Source of the DNA: Chitinophagaceae bacterium
Lineage (GTDB): Bacteria > Bacteroidota > Bacteroidia > Chitinophagales > UBA10324
Assembly (NCBI GenBank): GCA_016704325.1
Contig: JADJAG010000001.1
Span: 434,001 to 498,000, forward strand
Reading direction: 5' to 3'
Length of the DNA: 64,000 nucleotides
Both the position numbers and the translations under genes were made by a program. Positions 17,820 through 27,117 of the stretch are shown in pieces. Each line of letters opens with the position of its first letter. Position 1 is the first letter of the stretch. The notes beneath the pieces were generated by a model that was given only the letters and a program-made list of their open reading frames with translations, made no database searches and was not told where the DNA came from.

Positions 17820-18491
17820 ATGAGGCATACAATTGCAGTCTTTGCTTTTTTCTACTGTTGCCTTACGATACAGGTCTTTGCACAGGCACCTGTGAGGTTC
17901 TATCAAAATACAAAAGCCGGTTTCAGGGATGCAACAAGCGGACAGGTAATTGTTGCTCCGCAGTATGATGCAGCCAGCGAATTCAAAGAGGGTTATGCCA
18001 TTGTGATGCTACACAAGAAGCGTGGTTTTATCAATGAAAAAGGTGTTTTGACAATTCCGTTGCAATATGATGACGCCTCGCAGTTTAATAGTGGTTTGGC
18101 CAGGGTAGCTATTGCAAATAATAACGGCTTCATTAATTACAACGGGGAATGGGTAATTCAACCATTGTATGATTTTGCAGGAGATTTTGTTGATGGAATT
18201 GCCAGAATAGCTATCAATCACAAATATGGATACCTCAATAACAAAGGAGATCGTATCATACCATTACAATACGATGATTGCCGTGATTTTTCTGATGGAA
18301 TGGCTGCAGTAAAAAAGAACAATAAATGGGGATTTGTCGATAAGAAGGGCAATGAAAAAATACCATTGATCTATGAGGAAGCCTATTTTTTTAAAGATGG
18401 GATCGCCAAAGTCTCAGATGGCAGGAATCGTTTTTACATTGACAAGGAAAACAAATGGAAAAAAGATGTTTCGGAGCATGAAGAACACTGA
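17820..18491 (+). CDS. Secreted WG-repeat protein
   Basis: A 223-aa exported protein made of about five WG (beta-hairpin) repeats. Each follows the plan 'GFIN-kG--iiplqYDdas-F-dGlA-V': GFINEKGVLTIPLQYDDASQF, GFINYNGEWVIQPLYDFAGDF, GYLNNKGDRIIPLQYDDC and WGFVDKKGNEKIPLIYEEA. WG repeats are widespread beta-rich binding modules of unknown ligand. I prefer the ATG at 17820, which gives the signal peptide MRHTIAVFAFFYCCLTIQVFAQ; the ATG at 17796 would add eight polar residues. It is followed by a bidirectional terminator shared with the next gene. Confidence 0.87.
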   Translation: MRHTIAVFAFFYCCLTIQVFAQAPVRFYQNTKAGFRDATSGQVIVAPQYDAASEFKEGYAIVMLHKKRGFINEKGVLTIPLQYDDASQFNSGLARVAIANNNGFINYNGEWVIQPLYDFAGDFVDGIARIAINHKYGYLNNKGDRIIPLQYDDCRDFSDGMAAVKKNNKWGFVDKKGNEKIPLIYEEAYFFKDGIAKVSDGRNRFYIDKENKWKKDVSEHEEH

Positions 18492-18690
18492 TGTTTGCTG
18501 ATTATTCCTTTTTTTCTTAATTCATTCATTTGAGTTGGCTATGCGATTCAAATAAGAAAAAAGTAAAAGCTCTCAAGTGACCGGGTTTTAAGGTGCCATC
18601 TCGTTTTGGATTCTCACGCAACACGTATTTTTTTGCCTGACCACATCCATATTCCATTGAGTTCAAAACGATCGATTACTTATGAATTAA

Positions 18691-18721
18691 AAAAGCCCGG
18701 CAGAAAGTCTGCCGGGCTTTT
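18691..18721. terminator. Bidirectional terminator
   Basis: A perfect 14-bp stem, AAAAGCCCGGCAGA / TCTGCCGGGCTTTT, with a 3-nt loop. Its A and T ends serve both strands, and it sits between the convergent genes ending at 18491 and 18741. Confidence 0.95.
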
Positions 18722-18740
18722 AATAATGACGTAGCAATTC

Positions 18741-19625
18741 TTAATGCTTCACAGAAAATTTTCCGGTTGCCACTACCACTTTTTTCTTATCATTTAACTG
18801 GTATACATACATTCCATCGGGCAATGTTGCGGTGGTCAATACAATATTTCCGGATGATACTTCCACTACACTCAGTTTATTACCTAACACATCGAAGATA
18901 CTCACCGAAGTTACGTTATGATTACCTTTCAATTCAATATTCAGGAAATCACGTGCTGGATTAGGATAAGTATTGATTACGATCTCGTTATCAGACACCG
19001 TTGGAACACCTACGTTAAAAGTAAAAGCAAGATCGTCAACATACAGCACACTGGCGACCTGCGCTGTTAAGAAAGCAGAGGAAGTAAGTGCCATCACAAA
19101 GGCAGTATCCGGATTCTCCGTGGAAAAATAAATCACATTCGAAGTAAATTCTTTGTACGTATTGGCGGTACTTTTTCCAAAATAAGGTGCTATCCCGATT
19201 GTATCGCGTTTGGTTCCATTCCATTTAGTAAAGACAGCTAATAAAATGCAGGAATCATTATTCGAAGGTTCATACTTAAACCAACCGGTAAATGCATTGG
19301 GCCGCTCTGTATATGGATACCCTCCACTCAAAGCAAAGGTTGTGAGGTTAACCTCTGCATTTGTTCCGATACCGCCCGGCACATTAAAAATTCCCAACCA
19401 GGTAGTACCGGTCATACGGGCAGCAAAGGAACCACCATGCACATCGGTAACTTTAGTAACATTTACACTCGGGAAAAAGAATAAATTGGTTGATGTGAAT
19501 CCGGCAAGTGAATCATAACCTGTTACGGCAATCCAGTCTTCCATATCGCCGTTGGGAATTGACTGCGCGGAGGTTGTAAGGAATCCGGAGCCAACGAAAA
19601 TTATCAATGCAAGTAGTTTTTTCAT
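18741..19625 (-). CDS. T9SS-sorted secreted protein, carbohydrate-binding-like
   Basis: A 294-aa secreted protein. It has a signal peptide (MKKLLALIIFVGSGFLTTSAQ) and a beta-sandwich region that begins IPNGDMEDW and runs to about residue 205 (...VLYVDDLAFTF), resembling the sugar-binding-like PCMD/CBM-type modules seen in Bacteroidota. A type A T9SS sorting domain follows (INTYPNPARDFLNIELKG..., VLGNKLSVVEV, DGMYVYQLNDKKKVVVATGKFSV). The family is inferred from the IPNGDMEDW start and VDD-x-F end; no catalytic residues are recognisable. It is probably exported and retained on the surface. Confidence 0.82.
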   Translation of the reverse strand: MKKLLALIIFVGSGFLTTSAQSIPNGDMEDWIAVTGYDSLAGFTSTNLFFFPSVNVTKVTDVHGGSFAARMTGTTWLGIFNVPGGIGTNAEVNLTTFALSGGYPYTERPNAFTGWFKYEPSNNDSCILLAVFTKWNGTKRDTIGIAPYFGKSTANTYKEFTSNVIYFSTENPDTAFVMALTSSAFLTAQVASVLYVDDLAFTFNVGVPTVSDNEIVINTYPNPARDFLNIELKGNHNVTSVSIFDVLGNKLSVVEVSSGNIVLTTATLPDGMYVYQLNDKKKVVVATGKFSVKH

Positions 19626-19689
19626 AGTTGTTTTTTTGGTGTAGTCGTTAACAATAAGCTGATTGATTAATGTGGTAAATTTAAGAATA

Positions 19690-20160
19690 TTAGCTCAAGT
19701 TCATAACCGTTTGCTTCAGTTGCGACATATCCGGATAGTCACCCGGTGAAGGAAGTACTTCGGCAAAAACAATGATGCCGGCAGGGTCAATCACAAATGA
19801 TGCCCGTTTACTAACACCACGGTATCCGAATGCAAAATTGTTGTCAAGCACATCATAAATTTCCGCTACTTCCTTGTTAAAGTCAGAAAGCAAGGTAAAG
19901 CCCAACTGGTTGATTTCTTTAAACTTTTTGTTCGTGTACAATGAGTCAACGCTTACTGCAATAATCTCTGCATTCATTTCTTCATAATACGCATATTCGC
20001 TGCCCATTTCACACATTTCTTTGGTGCAGATGCTTGAAAAAGCGAGTGGAAAAAAAAGCAACACTACCGTTTTACCACGGAAACTACTGAGTGTTACGAT
20101 CTTCTTATTGGTATCGAATAAGGAAAAATCAGGTGCGGTTTCACCTATAGAAAGAGGCAT
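19690..20160 (-). CDS. Peroxiredoxin (AhpC/TSA, BCP/AhpE-like)
   Basis: A 156-aa thiol peroxidase that reduces hydrogen peroxide or organic peroxides in the cytoplasm. Thioredoxin fold with the start GETAPDFSLFDTNKK and the active site FFPLAFSSICTKEMCE. Cys45 is the peroxidatic residue. Cys50, five residues on, could be the resolving Cys as in BCP/PrxQ proteins. Pro38 is present, but the usual Thr at position 42 is Ser. There is no signal peptide. It is a single gene between two T9SS protein genes, with no clear operon partner. Confidence 0.9.
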   Translation of the reverse strand: MPLSIGETAPDFSLFDTNKKIVTLSSFRGKTVVLLFFPLAFSSICTKEMCEMGSEYAYYEEMNAEIIAVSVDSLYTNKKFKEINQLGFTLLSDFNKEVAEIYDVLDNNFAFGYRGVSKRASFVIDPAGIIVFAEVLPSPGDYPDMSQLKQTVMNLS

Positions 20161-20333
20161 ACTTTACATTTTAAGTTTGAAAATAAATCGGGTAAAATTA
20201 AACTTTTGATTCCTGATACCTTAAGGAAATATGCAATAACGGAAAACAAACAGCTTTAAAAAGCAATTGCGACAACCGGCAATTACATCATGTGCTGACA
20301 ATTGGTTTGCCAAGGAATTAAATAGTGAAACTA

Positions 20334-22874
20334 TTATTTGCTAAACTTCAAAAACCGGTCTATTACTTCTTCTTCACCTAAAGTTACTTTCACAAAATAA
20401 ATTCCATTTGCCATTTGGTGTACAGGGATCTTCATGGAATTAGCATTGCCGTCAACATCCTGCGATAACATCACTTTTCCCTGCGCATCCAGGATGCTGA
20501 TGTGGCGTTTACCGGCAACCGGCATGGTAATCTGCAACAGATCAGCTACCGGATTTGGGAAGAGCTTTAAATTTATCCTGGAAACTGCACCTTCTAGGCC
20601 GGTAATTTCATTAATATCGATCGTCCAGATGCTACGTGCAAAAGTGCCTGCAATGAGGTTACCGTTTGATGTATTGAGCTCTATGTCATACACAGCCAGT
20701 ATTGGCATGTTGGCACCCAATCGATTCCAGTTTACCCCGCCGTTTATTGTATAGTACACTCCCCCATCGGTTGCGACAAATAGTTTGTCCTCATTTCCCG
20801 GCACCACCAGCAGGTCGTTCACAGCCCATTGTGGCAGATCGCCGGAGATGTCTATCCATTGTTGTCCGTTATTCAAACTTTTGTGTACGTGTGGAATATA
20901 CTCACTTGATTTGTAACCACTATGCGTTACATACACCGTTGCCTCCTGGTTTGGAGATGCATGCACTGATGTTACATAACGGTTTGGCAGATTCATAGTC
21001 ATATTACTCCATGTGCTGCCATTTAGCGTTGACCAGACATTGCCATCACTGGTGCCGGCATAAAGATAATTGGCATTAAATGGCGATTGTCCAATACAAG
21101 TGATTACATGAAACCGGTCACCGAAAATAACACCATCTGTAAGATCCTGACTGATGACGTTCCAGCTGCCACCAGGTGCACCTGTTCTCTTATATACCCT
21201 GTAGGTACCACAATAGAAAATGGTGTTATCAAGTGCTGACATCATATAAGGCATGTCCCAGCTCCTTCTGTCGTTATCATCGAGTCCATTTGTAAAGCCA
21301 TTATAGCTCAGGCCCCCGGTATTGGTATATGATAAGCCACCATTTTGTGTTTCCACATAAAACAAGTTACTGTTGTCTGGATCAAAGATCGGTTTAAAAC
21401 CATCTCCACCATAGATGCGCGACCAGGAATTGATTTGAGATGCATTGCCGGCAGTAGTTCCATTGTCCTGTGCTCCTCCAAAAGATTTATCAGGCATATG
21501 GGGATTATGGGTAACACGATAAAATTGTGTGTTGGGAATATCTTCCGCATCAGTCCAGGTAGCGCAGTTATCAGTGGTCTTATACATTCCACCATCTGTA
21601 CAATAAAAGAATGTATTTCCATCTATAAAATCCATGTAATGTCCATCAGCATGCACTTCATAGGTCCACCAGGGAGGCGTTGCCGGAGACCAGGTAGTTC
21701 CACCATTAGTTGATTTTTGCAGATCTACTCCAGGCAAATAGATTTCATTGTCATTTTGCGGATTCACAAAAATTTTCCCGAAGTACCATCCCTGTCCGCC
21801 AAAAAGGCCATTATCAAAATTACCGGTTGCGTTAGTCCAAGCAGCACCGCCATTTGTTGTCTTATAAACGCCCTGCAAAAAGAAAGTGGTATCCACAATC
21901 ATGGCATATAGCTTATCAGGATTCTGCGCAGACATTGCCAGGCCAATTCTGCAAGTGGTAAAGGAAGGCAAGCCATTACTTAGAATCGTCCAATTATTTC
22001 CGCCATCTGTTGTTTTATAAATATGCGAATCAGGACCATACACCATAGATGTCTCATTATTCCGGATCCTGTTCCAACTGGCGGCATAAATTACCTGTGG
22101 ATTGGCCGGATTCATCACCATATCAATAACTCCTGCATTCTCGCTTACGAAAAGTTTTTTTGTCCATGTGAGGCCACCATCTGTTGACTTATACAAACCA
22201 CGATCGGTACTCTCAAAAAACGGAATACCCATAGTGGATGCGTAAATGATATCAGTGTTTGAAGGATCAACAATTATTTTTGAAACTATGCTTTGCGCTT
22301 CCAGGCCCATATGCGTCCAGTTGATCCCTCCATCAATGCTCTTATACACACCATCACCAATAAAAGGATAGCCACTGATATTCAGGTCACCGGTTCCCAC
22401 CCAAATCGTTTCATGATTGGAAGGATCAATGGTGATTGCACCAATGGCGAGAAAAGGTTGCTGATCAAAAACAGGAAACCAGTTATTCCCGCCATCTGTG
22501 GTTTTAAAGACTCCTCCTGATGCATTTCCTACGAACATTACATTTGAATTTCCCGGATCAATGGCCATGCAATTGATCCTTCCGCCAATATTTCCCGGAC
22601 CTTCTACTGTCCAGTCTTTCTCTTCTCTTATGCTTTCCTTTGCTGCAATAGCCGATGCCACCACCGTTCTATACGCAACAGGGTCGACAAAAGCATCAGG
22701 ATACGAACGCTGAAGAAAGAAATCTTCATTCGGCACTTTTTTGTCCGCTTGCATGGGCCGCTTCCATTCATCAAAAGATGGTTCTTTCAGCCAGGCATAC
22801 TTTGCTTCTTCATAAAAGAAAATAATGGATGCAATGAGTAATACCGGTATTGAAAAGAGGATTTGTTTTTTCAT
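20334..22874 (-). CDS. T9SS-sorted beta-propeller protein (BNR/sortilin-like repeats)
   Basis: An 846-aa secreted protein. The N-terminal signal anchor is MKKQILFSIPVLLIASIIFF; the ATG at 22874 is preferred to a GTG two codons upstream. Most of the chain is a chain of BNR/Asp-box blades of the form 'VYKTTDGG-NWT': VFKTTDGGNNWFPV, VYKSIDGGINWTHMG, LYKSTDGGLTWTKK, IYKTTDGGNNWTIL and VYYTINGGVNWNRLG. These are typical of the VPS10/sortilin or photosystem-assembly-like propellers. Residues about 770-846 form the sorting domain (NLKLFPNPVADLLQI..., NGIYFVKVTLGEEEVIDRFLKFSK). It is a surface or extracellular protein; glycan or protein binding is likely but unproven. Repeat copy B lies upstream of its start. 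Confidence 0.9.
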   Translation of the reverse strand: MKKQILFSIPVLLIASIIFFYEEAKYAWLKEPSFDEWKRPMQADKKVPNEDFFLQRSYPDAFVDPVAYRTVVASAIAAKESIREEKDWTVEGPGNIGGRINCMAIDPGNSNVMFVGNASGGVFKTTDGGNNWFPVFDQQPFLAIGAITIDPSNHETIWVGTGDLNISGYPFIGDGVYKSIDGGINWTHMGLEAQSIVSKIIVDPSNTDIIYASTMGIPFFESTDRGLYKSTDGGLTWTKKLFVSENAGVIDMVMNPANPQVIYAASWNRIRNNETSMVYGPDSHIYKTTDGGNNWTILSNGLPSFTTCRIGLAMSAQNPDKLYAMIVDTTFFLQGVYKTTNGGAAWTNATGNFDNGLFGGQGWYFGKIFVNPQNDNEIYLPGVDLQKSTNGGTTWSPATPPWWTYEVHADGHYMDFIDGNTFFYCTDGGMYKTTDNCATWTDAEDIPNTQFYRVTHNPHMPDKSFGGAQDNGTTAGNASQINSWSRIYGGDGFKPIFDPDNSNLFYVETQNGGLSYTNTGGLSYNGFTNGLDDNDRRSWDMPYMMSALDNTIFYCGTYRVYKRTGAPGGSWNVISQDLTDGVIFGDRFHVITCIGQSPFNANYLYAGTSDGNVWSTLNGSTWSNMTMNLPNRYVTSVHASPNQEATVYVTHSGYKSSEYIPHVHKSLNNGQQWIDISGDLPQWAVNDLLVVPGNEDKLFVATDGGVYYTINGGVNWNRLGANMPILAVYDIELNTSNGNLIAGTFARSIWTIDINEITGLEGAVSRINLKLFPNPVADLLQITMPVAGKRHISILDAQGKVMLSQDVDGNANSMKIPVHQMANGIYFVKVTLGEEEVIDRFLKFSK

Positions 22875-22940
22875 AGTCACCTATTCAGGATACTTTAAAA
22901 ATACACTTTCAAAAGGAAATGAACTTGGATAGCACTTCTT

Positions 22941-23121
22941 GGGTGGACGACAATTCGTTCATCTTGTCTGGCAATGGTTGGTGGGTTAAATGGCTAAATG
23001 GTTAAATGGCTAAATGGTTAAATGGTTAAATGGTTAAATGGTTAAATTGTTGCGGCGAAGCCGATCACTTGCTATTTTGTATTCACTACGCTAGTTTACT
23101 CATCGAATTTGTCGTACACCC
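22941..23121 (+). repeat. Dispersed GGTTAAAT repeat, copy B (best-preserved)
   Basis: Left end GGGTGGACGACAATTCG (22941-22957) and right end CGAATTTGTCGTACACCC (23104-23121) are imperfect inverted repeats. Inside are eight GGTTAAAT/GGCTAAAT units (22984-23047), then the core with the CGGC-GAA-GCCG hairpin. No ORF. Its left end is 67 bp upstream of the leftward gene at 22874. Confidence 0.9.
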
Positions 23122-23223
23122 CCTTTCTTTCAATTCAACCTGAATTAATTTTCCGTTTTGCAATTATCTTGCTGTTGCTTTGCAGAGTTACAATATTGAA
23201 ATCAAGTAATTAATAATCGAAAG

Positions 23224-24654
23224 ATGGACAATGCTGCTTTTAGAAAAAACGCCCATGAACTGGCAGACTGGATGGCAGACTACCTTGACGGGATGGAAAA
23301 ATATCCAGTGAAGCCAACGATTCGTCCGGGAGATATTAAGCAATTGTTGCCGCAGGAGGCTCCGCCATCAGGGGAATCATTCACGGAGATTTTCAGTGAT
23401 TTTCAGAAGATCATTATTCCCGGCATGACGCATTGGCAACATCCGCAATTCTTCGCGTATTTCCCGACCGGCGCCAGCGAGCCTTCGATACTTGCAGAAA
23501 TGCTCACTGCTACGCTTGGAGCGCAATGCATGATCTGGCAAACTTCACCCGCAGCTGAAGAGTTGGAAGAACGAATGATGGAATGGTTGCGTGAAATGAA
23601 AGGGCTTCCTTCCCATTTTACAGGCGTAATTCAGGACAGCAGCTCTTCTTCCACGCTTGTTGCCATGCTGACAGCCAGGGAGAAGAAAACAAATTTTGCC
23701 ATTAATGCGCGCGGATTTAGCAAGTTGGATAAGTTCAGAATTTATACTTCAACACAAGCGCATTCCTCTGTTGACAAAGCGGTGAAGATTGCTGGTTTTG
23801 GTATCGATAACCTTGTGAAAGTGGCCGTTGATACAGATTTTGCCATGGAAACCGATGCGCTGGAAAATGCGATTCAACAAGATATTGCTTCCGGTTATGT
23901 GCCGCTTTGTGTGGTAGCTACCATCGGTACTACCAGTTCCACAGCTATTGATCCAATTGAAAAAATTGGACTAATCTGTAAAAAATATGGATGCTGGTTG
24001 CACATTGATGCTTCCTATGCCGGCACTGCTTTGCTACTTCCGGAAATGCGTTGGATGGGCGAAGGCACTGAACTGGCAGACAGCTATGTTTTTAATCCAC
24101 ATAAATGGATGTTCACCAATTTTGATTGCTCAGCATATTTTGTGGCAGACAAAGCGTCATTGATCAAAACGTTCAGCATACTACCGGAGTACCTAAAAAC
24201 GCCTGAGGATCAATTGGTGAATAACTATCGCGACTGGGGTATTCCTTTGGGGAGAAGATTCAGGGCGCTGAAGCTTTGGTTTGTAATAAGAACTTATGGT
24301 ATTAGCGGGTTGCAGGAAAAAATCAGGGAACACCTGGCTTTTGCCAATTGGCTAAAAAACAGAATCGCACTACACCCCTCCTTTGAGATAATGGCACCTG
24401 TACCATTAAACCTGGTCTGCTTCAGGTGGAAACCGACCGGGATTGAAGAGGAAGCACAACTTGATAAGTTAAATCAACAACTGCTGGAAAGGCTGAATGC
24501 CAGTGGTAAAATTCTATTAACTCAGACCCGATTAAATGACCGGTATGTGATCCGGTTTGTAGCAGGACAAACACATACCCGGCTTGAGCATGTGATGAAA
24601 GGGTGGCAAATTATAACCAATGAAGCACAGGAATTGGCTAAATCGCTTTCTTAA
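23224..24654 (+). CDS. PLP-dependent amino acid decarboxylase (aromatic-L-amino-acid decarboxylase-like)
   Basis: A 476-aa group II decarboxylase that removes CO2 from an amino acid, most likely an aromatic one such as tryptophan, tyrosine or DOPA. Hallmarks are the N-terminal AHELADWMADYLDG, the substrate loop MTHWQHPQFFAYFPTGAS, the conserved DSSSSSTL, and HIDASYAGTALLLPE with the PLP-binding Asp. The Schiff-base lysine is in FNPHKWM (Lys294), followed by the C-terminal VRFVAGQTHTR-type block. Length and order fit the family. The substrate is not decided by sequence, and no amine-related neighbour is present. It is a single gene, divergent from the propeller gene. Confidence 0.92.
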   Translation: MDNAAFRKNAHELADWMADYLDGMEKYPVKPTIRPGDIKQLLPQEAPPSGESFTEIFSDFQKIIIPGMTHWQHPQFFAYFPTGASEPSILAEMLTATLGAQCMIWQTSPAAEELEERMMEWLREMKGLPSHFTGVIQDSSSSSTLVAMLTAREKKTNFAINARGFSKLDKFRIYTSTQAHSSVDKAVKIAGFGIDNLVKVAVDTDFAMETDALENAIQQDIASGYVPLCVVATIGTTSSTAIDPIEKIGLICKKYGCWLHIDASYAGTALLLPEMRWMGEGTELADSYVFNPHKWMFTNFDCSAYFVADKASLIKTFSILPEYLKTPEDQLVNNYRDWGIPLGRRFRALKLWFVIRTYGISGLQEKIREHLAFANWLKNRIALHPSFEIMAPVPLNLVCFRWKPTGIEEEAQLDKLNQQLLERLNASGKILLTQTRLNDRYVIRFVAGQTHTRLEHVMKGWQIITNEAQELAKSLS

Positions 24655-24740
24655 TAGCTGTAGGATGTGATTTAATATTGCGATTAACCGGCCGGCCCAT
24701 CGGCTTCGTTTAGAAATAAATTGGAAATTGAAAATTGGGA

Positions 24741-24834
24741 GTTGAATATTGAGTGTTAAAATATTCAATTCAATATTCAACACCCAACTCTCAACACCCA
24801 ACTCTCAACACCCAAATCTCAACACCCAAATCTC
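24741..24834. repeat. Inverted repeat and 14-bp tandem repeats
   Basis: GTTGAATATTGA (24741) and TCAATATTCAAC (to 24782) form a perfect 12-bp inverted repeat. Directly after it come four 14-bp units CAACACCCAACTCT / CAACACCCAAATCT (24778-24833). The vocabulary (CAACACCC, TCAATACTCAA) matches the right-hand part of repeat copies C-E, and a trace of the core (ATCGGCTTCG) lies at about 24699, so this may be a decayed, inverted relative. Confidence 0.7.
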
Positions 24835-24889
24835 AATACTCAACACAATACCTGCATGCTCTTAATACCGTAATCGATTTTATTTCTGC

Positions 24890-26278
24890 CTATTGACTTA
24901 CCGGTGCACGGCTGCCACTTAATTCAGCAAAATACTTATAGAAATACGGAATGGTTTCTATCCCTTTATAGAAATTGAATAATCCATAATGTTCATTTGG
25001 CGAATGCAAGGCATCGGTATCAAGGCCAAAACCCAGCAATATGGATTTCAGTCCGAGAATATTCTCAAAGGAAGCTATCACCGGAATACTTCCGCCTTCA
25101 AATGTCGGAATCGCTTTTTTTCCAAAAGTTTGTTCCATTGCTTTATTGGCTGCTGCAAAAGCGATGGAATCAGTTGGTGTAACTACCGGTTCACCGCCAT
25201 GGTGTGGTGTTACTTTAACAGAAACGGATGGCGGTGCAATTGACAAAAAATGTTTTTTGAAGAGTTCTGTAATTTTTTCAGAAGACTGGTTAGGAACAAG
25301 CCGCATTGATATCTTGGCAAATGCCTTAGATGGCAATACTGTTTTAGCACCTGCTCCTGTATAACCTCCCCAAATGCCATTACAATCAAGACAAGGCCTG
25401 ATGGTAGCACGTTCTATGGTTGTGTAGCCGGCTTCTCCTTCGATATCACTGATACCCAATTCTGCTTTATAATCATCGAGACTAAACGGACGCTTGGCCA
25501 TTTCCGCTCTTTCTTCGGCAGTATATTCAATCACGTCGTCATAAAAACCGGGAATGGTGATGCGAAAATTTTCGTCTTTCAACGAGGCAATCATTCTTGC
25601 CAGTACATTGATCGGATTACCCACTGCTCCACCATAAACACCTGAATGCAGGTCACGATTTGCACCGGTCACTTCCACTTCATTATAGCTTAAGCCGCGC
25701 AAGCCAATGGTTATAGACGGGCAATCATTTGCAATCATACTGGTATCCGAAACCAATACTACATCAGCTTTCAGTCGCTCTTTATTCTGTCTGAGAAAAT
25801 CATTAAGGTGAGAGGAGCCAACCTCTTCTTCTCCTTCAATCATAAACTTGATATTGCAGGGAAGGGAGTTGGTCTTCATCATTGTTTCAAAGGCTTTCAC
25901 ATGCATGTATACCTGTCCTTTATCATCACATGAACCACGCGCATAAATTTTTTCATTGCGAATTACCGGTTCAAAAGGAGGAGTCTCCCATAATTCATAC
26001 GGATCGGCGGGCTGCACATCATAATGCCCATAAACGAGCACCGTAGGTAAAGCCGGGTCAATAATTTTGTCGCCGTACACCACAGGGAATCCTTCCGTCT
26101 CTATCAGTGTAACATGGTCGGCTCCGGCTTCCTGCAGTTTCTTTTTCATGAATTCCGCAGCTTCAATTACATTATCACGAAATTTTGGATCAGCACTCAC
26201 AGAGGGAATCCGCAGCACTTCAAACAATTCATCCAGGAAGCGTTTTTTGTGCTCATTGATGTAGGGTAATACGTCCAT
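24890..26278 (-). CDS. M20 family dipeptidase / metallopeptidase
   Basis: A 462-aa cytoplasmic zinc peptidase of the M20 (CNDP-like) family that cleaves dipeptides. It starts at the ATG at 26278. Metal-site motifs are VYGHYDVQPADP (His and catalytic Asp), RGSCDDKGQ (bridging Asp), EGEEEVGSSHL (general base Glu and ligand), VLVSDTS and a C-terminal LHSPNEHYGL with the last His. The dimerisation lid domain sits between residues about 200 and 370. No signal peptide. It has its own -7 box. It could act on carnosine-like or peptidoglycan-derived dipeptides; the sequence does not say. Confidence 0.93.
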   Translation of the reverse strand: MDVLPYINEHKKRFLDELFEVLRIPSVSADPKFRDNVIEAAEFMKKKLQEAGADHVTLIETEGFPVVYGDKIIDPALPTVLVYGHYDVQPADPYELWETPPFEPVIRNEKIYARGSCDDKGQVYMHVKAFETMMKTNSLPCNIKFMIEGEEEVGSSHLNDFLRQNKERLKADVVLVSDTSMIANDCPSITIGLRGLSYNEVEVTGANRDLHSGVYGGAVGNPINVLARMIASLKDENFRITIPGFYDDVIEYTAEERAEMAKRPFSLDDYKAELGISDIEGEAGYTTIERATIRPCLDCNGIWGGYTGAGAKTVLPSKAFAKISMRLVPNQSSEKITELFKKHFLSIAPPSVSVKVTPHHGGEPVVTPTDSIAFAAANKAMEQTFGKKAIPTFEGGSIPVIASFENILGLKSILLGFGLDTDALHSPNEHYGLFNFYKGIETIPYFYKYFAELSGSRAPVSQ

Positions 26279-26300
26279 ATTGATTATTTTTTATGAACAG

Positions 26301-26308
26301 CAAATATA
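26301..26308 (-). promoter_or_regulatory. -7 box TATATTTG of the M20 peptidase
   Basis: Exact TAnnTTTG match on the minus strand, 23 bp upstream of the 26278 start. No clear -33. Confidence 0.55.
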
Positions 26309-26397
26309 TAATTTCATGCAACATCCGTTGCGGACAACTATGGGTCTTAATGATGATATAAATCACCTACTTGAAGAAATACGGTTACATACGCTGC

Positions 26398-26898
26398 TCA
26401 ATACACCTTTTCGCCATTCTTTAGCCAGACACCCCAAGCGGCATTGTAAGCATGCACTTTTGTGGTCGGGTGCCCGGAAGGGCCGACCACTTCATGGCCT
26501 TCATTCACCCATTCAAAAATGCCTCCATACAAATTGACCACATTAGTATAGCCGGCGGCCTGTAGCTTTTCTGCCACTTTCTCGCTGCGGTAACCTACTG
26601 AACAATAGACAATGATCCGTTGGTTTTTTGGAATGTCCTTGACGGTAGCCAATGTAAAATCATCGTATCCGACCGGTATCGCTGACTTTATATGGCTCAC
26701 CTCGTATTCACGCTCTTCCCTTGCATCAAGAAACAGGATTCCGGTTGGTTTGGCTATGGCTTCCTGTACTGAAATTTCCCTTACGGAATGAGATAATAAT
26801 TGCTTCAATAAAAGATCATAGGCAGGGTCCTGAACCTGCGCATTGGCAAGCAGGCTGAACATTAATGCCATGCAAGAAAAAAAGGCTTTCCGTTTCAT
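26398..26898 (-). CDS. Exported rhodanese-like protein
   Basis: A single-domain rhodanese (166 aa from the ATG at 26898). The signal peptide is MKRKAFFSCMALMFSLLANAQ, so it acts in the periplasm. The fold is shown by ILFLDAREEREYEVSHIKSAIPVG and the active-site loop YCSVGYRSEKVAEKL, with the sulfur-carrying Cys first in the loop. A tail of about 35 residues (NEGHEVVGPSGHPTTKVHAYNAAWGVWL) follows and is typical for Bacteroidota members. Its likely use is sulfane-sulfur handling. The frame is open to 26943, but that start would put 15 residues before the signal. Confidence 0.88.
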   Translation of the reverse strand: MKRKAFFSCMALMFSLLANAQVQDPAYDLLLKQLLSHSVREISVQEAIAKPTGILFLDAREEREYEVSHIKSAIPVGYDDFTLATVKDIPKNQRIIVYCSVGYRSEKVAEKLQAAGYTNVVNLYGGIFEWVNEGHEVVGPSGHPTTKVHAYNAAWGVWLKNGEKVY

Positions 26899-26937
26899 TT
26901 GGTACTTCAAAAATACCGGATTCATTTTAAAGTCACC

Positions 26938-26967
26938 TTGCAAGTTGGAGCATTAACTTTATATTTG
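26938..26967 (+). promoter_or_regulatory. tRNA promoter TTG-N19-TATATTTG
   Basis: TTG at 26938-26940, 19 bp, then TATATTTG at 26960-26967, 10 bp before the first tRNA base. This is an exact Bacteroidota consensus with ideal spacing. Confidence 0.85.
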
Positions 26968-26977
26968 CCGCCTTTCC

Positions 26978-27052
<75 letters not shown>

Positions 27053-27117
27053 TCCTTCCGCTTTTCTGTCATTTTTATATCGATTATACGCTTCCACGAG
27101 ATGGAAGCATCCGAATA

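Noticed and set aside
24778..24833. 14-bp repeats as a CRISPR array
   Set aside because: Units are directly adjacent with no spacers.
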